DNA of 6,037 nt from Chloroflexi bacterium RBG_13_46_14 (GTDB lineage Bacteria; Chloroflexota; Dehalococcoidia; Dehalococcoidales; UBA2162), in contig MGML01000102.1 of the NCBI GenBank assembly GCA_001796415.1, positions 1 through 6,037 on the forward strand. The letters are read 5' to 3'. The stretch's first letter is position 1; each line of letters starts with the position of its first letter. Under the pieces are notes generated by a model. The model made no database searches. It was not told the origin of the DNA and saw only the letters and a program-made list of their open reading frames with translations. Positions 5,452-6,037 of this stretch are shown here, one piece after another. The translations under genes were made by a program, and so were the position numbers.

Positions 5452-5604
5452 CCCGTACGTTTGCAAACGACTTCATTTATCCACTTTTTCAGTCGAATCC
5501 ACAACATTGAGGCTATTCCTGCCGACATTATTTACAACGATGGTACTTGAAACCCAGTGAAAGTTAATACATACTGCGTCCTGCAAATTGGTGAATGATA
5601 TTTT
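5448..5604 (-). pseudogene. Decayed minus-strand coding remnant with an apparent one-base frameshift
   Basis: After an in-frame TAG (5605-5607) the frame stays open for about 43 codons and reads like strand-rich protein, with FHWVSSTIVVNNVGRNSLN then VVDSTEKVDK and a stop. At a run of five A (5485-5489 on the plus strand as T), removing one A would join it to the neighbouring frame. It would then read STEKWINEVVCKRTG and stop at 5448. There is no start codon with a ribosome site, so this looks like the 3' part of a gene that lost its start and gained a frameshift. Chance cannot be excluded for a frame this short. No family is recognised. Confidence 0.3.
5458..5469. other. Perfect 12-bp palindrome CGTTTGCAAACG
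   Basis: A perfect 12-bp inverted repeat with no spacer lies 6 bp beyond the hairpin at 5414-5451. It has the size of an operator for a dimeric regulator, but no promoter is obvious beside it and it lies inside the decayed minus-strand frame, so its role is open. Confidence 0.3.
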
Positions 5605-5616
5605 CTATGATAAAAT
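5588..5616 (+). promoter_or_regulatory. Candidate promoter for the small Cys-rich gene
   Basis: TTGGTG (5588-5593) and TAAAAT (5611-5616) have a 17-bp spacer. The -10 is good and the -35 poor. The predicted transcript start would fall at about 5623, which is the GTG codon, so use of this promoter would imply a leaderless message or the later ATG at 5689. Confidence 0.35.
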
Positions 5617-5622
5617 GATGCT

Positions 5623-5910
5623 GTGGAATTGCCAAAGCGTTCATGTATAAATTGTGCCCATATTTGCATGTTAAGGGGGACCCTTACCATGTCAGAACGT
5701 ACAGAGATTTTTCAGAAAGAACCCATCGGGATTGCCAGACTGATTTATCTTAAGTGCGTAAAAGAGAAATTCTCTCCCTATTCTTTATCGCATCAGAGTT
5801 ATGAAGAAATTTATAATCGTATCACTAAACCTACAAGGTGTTTAAGATATTTAAAATATGGGATATCCAGGAATATATTTTTAAAGAATATTATAAAGAA
5901 AAAGGAATAA
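5623..5910 (+). CDS. Small Cys-rich hypothetical protein (95 aa from GTG, or 73 aa from ATG 5689)
   Basis: From GTG 5623 the product has a cysteine cluster at the N-terminus (Cys8-x2-Cys11-x3-Cys15), then a helical middle with LIYLKCVKEKF (Cys45), a PTRCLRYLKYG element (Cys73) and a basic end. The Cys spacing suggests metal binding, but no family is recognised. An in-frame TAA four codons before GTG bounds the N-terminus. GTG has no ribosome site. ATG 5689 has a good AAGGGGG 9 nt upstream but would discard the cysteine cluster. That ribosome site lies in a 6-bp hairpin (TAAGGG-GGA-CCCTTA, 5672-5686) that could hide it. I list the longer form because the cluster looks conserved-like. It converges on tRNA-Leu with a 29-nt gap. 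Confidence 0.55.
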   Translation: MELPKRSCINCAHICMLRGTLTMSERTEIFQKEPIGIARLIYLKCVKEKFSPYSLSHQSYEEIYNRITKPTRCLRYLKYGISRNIFLKNIIKKKE

Positions 5911-5914
5911 ATCA

Positions 5915-5940
5915 AGATTTACGACATGAGTTATAAATCT
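5915..5940 (-). terminator. Weak terminator-like hairpin downstream of tRNA-Leu
   Basis: AGATTTA and TAAATCT form a 7-bp AT-rich stem with a 12-nt loop directly after the tRNA, overlapping the last A of CCA. It is followed on the minus strand by a T-rich stretch ending in TTTTT. The stem is weak, so use as a terminator is uncertain. Confidence 0.25.
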
Positions 5941-6026
5941 GGTGCCGAGGGAGAGATTTGAACTCTCACAGGCTTTCGCCCACTACCCCCTCAAGATAGC
6001 GTGTCTACCGATTCCACCACCTCGGC
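5940..6026 (-). tRNA. tRNA-Leu, anticodon GAG
   Basis: A full class II cloverleaf of 87 nt includes an encoded CCA. The acceptor stem GCCGAGG pairs with CCTCGGC, the D stem GTG with CAC, and the anticodon stem CTATC with GGTAG around the loop TTGAGGG. The T stem is GAGAG/CTCTC around TTCAAAT. The long variable arm GGGC-GAAA-GCCT is the mark of leucine/serine/tyrosine tRNAs. The anticodon GAG (5990-5992) reads CUC and CUU leucine codons. The discriminator base is A, as for leucine. Its 3' end faces the accessory genes on the left. Confidence 0.96.
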
Positions 6027-6037
6027 ATTCTGGCAGG

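Overview
The window looks like an accessory stretch of a low-to-moderate GC Gram-positive chromosome, most likely of the Clostridia/Firmicutes type. The support is strong AGGAGG-type ribosome binding sites, AT-rich spacers, sigma-A-like promoter elements, a SHOCT-tailed small membrane protein and a tRNA-Leu with an encoded CCA. The genus cannot be fixed from the sequence.

Left part (1-1831, minus strand): an apparent operon reads from right to left. A 341-aa protein with a SAP domain and a Cys-rich tail (712-1737) comes first. A short reading frame with a good Shine-Dalgarno but no standard start codon follows (534-680). Last is a NYN/LabA-type PIN-like protein (1-473) that runs off the left edge. 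Both recognisable products suggest nucleic acid binding or cleavage, and this is the best candidate here for an undescribed system.

Centre (1832-3379): a complete 1548-bp insertion sequence carries one DDE transposase gene on the minus strand, perfect 16-bp terminal inverted repeats and an 8-bp target duplication (ACTTCACC, 1824-1831 and 3380-3387). It sits in what would otherwise be a 171-bp divergent intergenic region between the SAP gene and a SHOCT gene. A near-consensus promoter for the SHOCT gene (3390-3419) begins 2 bp beyond the right target duplication.

Right part (3380-6037): a SHOCT-tailed two-helix membrane protein (+) is followed by an orphan coding-like fragment. Next come three small minus-strand genes: a helical protein and two paralogous about 70-90-aa proteins that may be small SH3/Tudor-like barrels. 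Then come a zinc-ribbon/coiled-coil protein (+), a decayed minus-strand frame with an apparent single-base frameshift, a small Cys-rich protein (+), and tRNA-Leu(GAG) on the minus strand. The tRNA's 3' end faces the accessory genes, an arrangement often seen at the edge of integrated elements. No CRISPR array and no rRNA were seen, and no gene-free stretch exceeds 300 bases.
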